This document shows positions 63,003 through 64,000 of a stretch of DNA of 64,000 nucleotides, one piece after another (the stretch's first letter is position 1; each line of letters starts with the position of its first letter). Position numbers and translations under genes: made by a program. The stretch comes from GYS-P2D sp964414425 (lineage in GTDB: Bacteria > Bacteroidota > Bacteroidia > Chitinophagales > Saprospiraceae). The notes beneath the pieces were generated by a model, which worked only from the letters and a program-made list of their open reading frames with translations, was not told the DNA's origin and did not search any database. The stretch is taken from NCBI GenBank assembly GCA_964414425.1, contig CAYPWL010000013.1, positions 1-64,000 of the forward strand. Reading direction: 5' to 3'.

Positions 63003-63905
63003 TTAGAAGAAGATGTCTTGGGCAACTCTAAATGTATTAGCATGTGCCTCTACGATATCCGCTACTCTATGGGAATAACCTCCACCCATGCTTACCGCAA
63101 CTGGAATATTATTCTTTTTGCAGGTATCGAATACAAATCGATCTCGCTCCTTACACCCGGCACGGGTCAGTGAGAGCCTCCCTAACTTATCAGTATCCAA
63201 CACGTCGACTCCTGCCAAATACAAAATCATATCAGGTCGGACCAAATCTATCAATCGAGGAAGTTCATTGCGAAGCATCGTCAAATATAAATCATCCTCA
63301 GTTCCATCAGGCAATGGTGTATCGAGATCTGAGTTCATCTTGCGTAGTGGGTAATTGCGATCACCATGCACACTCCATGTAAATACTCGATTTTCATCTT
63401 GGAAGATCTTAGCTGTCCCATTACCCTGATGCACATCTAAGTCTACAATCAGGATTTGATTGACAAGGTCTTGAGACAATAATTCATTGGCCGTAATGGC
63501 AAAGTCATTGAAGACACAAAACCCTTCTCCCTTGTCAGCGAATGCATGGTGTGTGCCTCCCGCCACATTTATTGCTACTCCATGATTGAGGGCATACAGA
63601 GCGCACTCTAATGTACCCTGAGCAATATGACGCCCACGTCGTATGAGTTCAGGCTTAACCGGGAAACCGATATCTCGCTCTGCTCTACGTTCCAATGGTA
63701 AGTTGTAAAGACTCTTGACATAGTCACTACTATGGGTCCGTAGTAAACGATCATCAGATAAAAATGATGGTTCGAAGAAGTTAGCTTCGGTGATTGTTCC
63801 CTCGTGCAGTAACTGCTCTGGGATCAATTGATACTTAATCATCGGAAATCTATGACCATCGGGAAGGTCATAAATGTAAATGGGAGCAAATGCTATTTTT
63901 AGCAT
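63003..63905 (-). CDS. Histone deacetylase / acetoin-utilisation family amidohydrolase
   Basis: A 300-aa zinc hydrolase of the arginase-deacetylase fold, the family of AcuC and class I HDACs. Catalytic features are the His-His pair in AGGTHHAFADKGEGFCVFND, the metal ligands in IVDLDVHQGNGTA, and the second aspartate in LYLAGVDVLDTDKLG. The C-terminal SMGGGYSH holds the loop near the active site. It probably removes acetyl or other acyl groups from lysine or polyamines; the substrate is not known. It lies directly ahead of priA on the minus strand. Confidence 0.9.
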   Translation of the reverse strand: MLKIAFAPIYIYDLPDGHRFPMIKYQLIPEQLLHEGTITEANFFEPSFLSDDRLLRTHSSDYVKSLYNLPLERRAERDIGFPVKPELIRRGRHIAQGTLECALYALNHGVAINVAGGTHHAFADKGEGFCVFNDFAITANELLSQDLVNQILIVDLDVHQGNGTAKIFQDENRVFTWSVHGDRNYPLRKMNSDLDTPLPDGTEDDLYLTMLRNELPRLIDLVRPDMILYLAGVDVLDTDKLGRLSLTRAGCKERDRFVFDTCKKNNIPVAVSMGGGYSHRVADIVEAHANTFRVAQDIFF

Positions 63906-64000
63906 GCTCCCATAACATATTATTTTATGTAGTTGTTTGTTACAACCTTACTTTAATAATGTGATATCTCCATGTAAAATCTCTTTCGATCCTCGTTCGT
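63906..64000. other. Window-end spacer with no assignable gene
   Basis: The last 95 bases are AT-rich. More than one minus-strand frame is open from the right edge to a stop near 63950 and could be the end of a gene lying outside, but the pieces are too short to choose between. Confidence 0.3.

Noticed and set aside
63948..64000. End of a minus-strand gene at the right edge
   Set aside because: More than one frame is open over fewer than 20 codons, so no gene can be chosen.
1..64000. CRISPR array, insertion sequence, prophage or defence island
   Set aside because: No regularly spaced repeats, transposase, integrase or defence-gene signature was found in any frame.

Overview
This window is ordinary chromosome of a member of the Bacteroidota. 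The signs are two large secreted proteins with type IX secretion (Por) C-terminal sorting domains, several housekeeping promoters of the TAnnTTTG type, lipoproteins with short lipoboxes, a PafA-type alkaline phosphatase, a ccmB-ccmC-ccmD block, and a TPP riboswitch ahead of a TonB-dependent receptor. Gene content (sortilin-like Asp-box protein, dockerin-like T9SS cargo, CotH protein) suggests a free-living, aerobic, probably marine organism of the Saprospiria/Chitinophagia type; that placement is inference. No phage, insertion sequence, CRISPR array or integrated island was seen.

Layout. 1-323: tail of a LytTR response regulator. 633-3083: T9SS adhesin-like protein. 3213-4610: unknown helical protein. 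4625-8046 (minus): ccmB, ccmC, ccmD and glutamate dehydrogenase. 8098-10796: cell-wall amidase, LuxE-like enzyme, small lipoprotein. 10780-12838 (minus): SRP RNA, fsa, ArsC/Spx-like protein, hemF. 12870-14642: RluA-type pseudouridine synthase and an AlkD-like protein, flanking an intergenic region with two tandem small transcription units. 14683-19589 (plus): sterol desaturase-like protein, then gcvP and gcvT of the glycine cleavage system. 19603-24953 (minus): EamA transporter, lipoprotein, giant Asp-box T9SS protein. 25024-28485: TSUP permease, Fur-family regulator, a decayed lipocalin-like lipoprotein gene, thioesterase II, EEP-family protein. 28568-38713: fadH, outer-membrane protein, dprA, pafA, SulP transporter, murI, OsmC, Gfo/Idh/MocA oxidoreductase, HNH protein. 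38880-49394: FMN reductase, DinB-like protein, M23 lipoprotein, serine hydrolase, FAD/Fe-S oxidoreductase, CotH protein, porin, thioredoxin. 49574-54013 (minus): four-gene MacAB-like ABC export operon. 54248-58139 (minus): DUF1761 protein, TonB receptor under a TPP riboswitch, NadR-like kinase, PnuC-like transporter. 58267-63905: small membrane protein, nucleoside hydrolase lipoprotein, MtnK-like kinase, tRNA-Ala(GGC), priA, HDAC-like deacetylase.

The most interesting region is 13599-13946. There, two tandem non-coding transcription units of about 63-65 nt share a 13-nt block at their predicted 5' ends, and each ends in a strong intrinsic terminator. The first has a housekeeping TATATTTG promoter. 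The second has a nearly perfect sigma-54 (-24/-12) promoter with no gene behind it except this short RNA. This looks like a pair of related small RNAs under different sigma factors. Other points of note are the TPP riboswitch linking PnuC- and NadR-like neighbours to thiamine uptake, a probable CTG start on the SulP gene, an extracytoplasmic domain inside CcmC, and a lipoprotein pseudogene with two stops and a frameshift.
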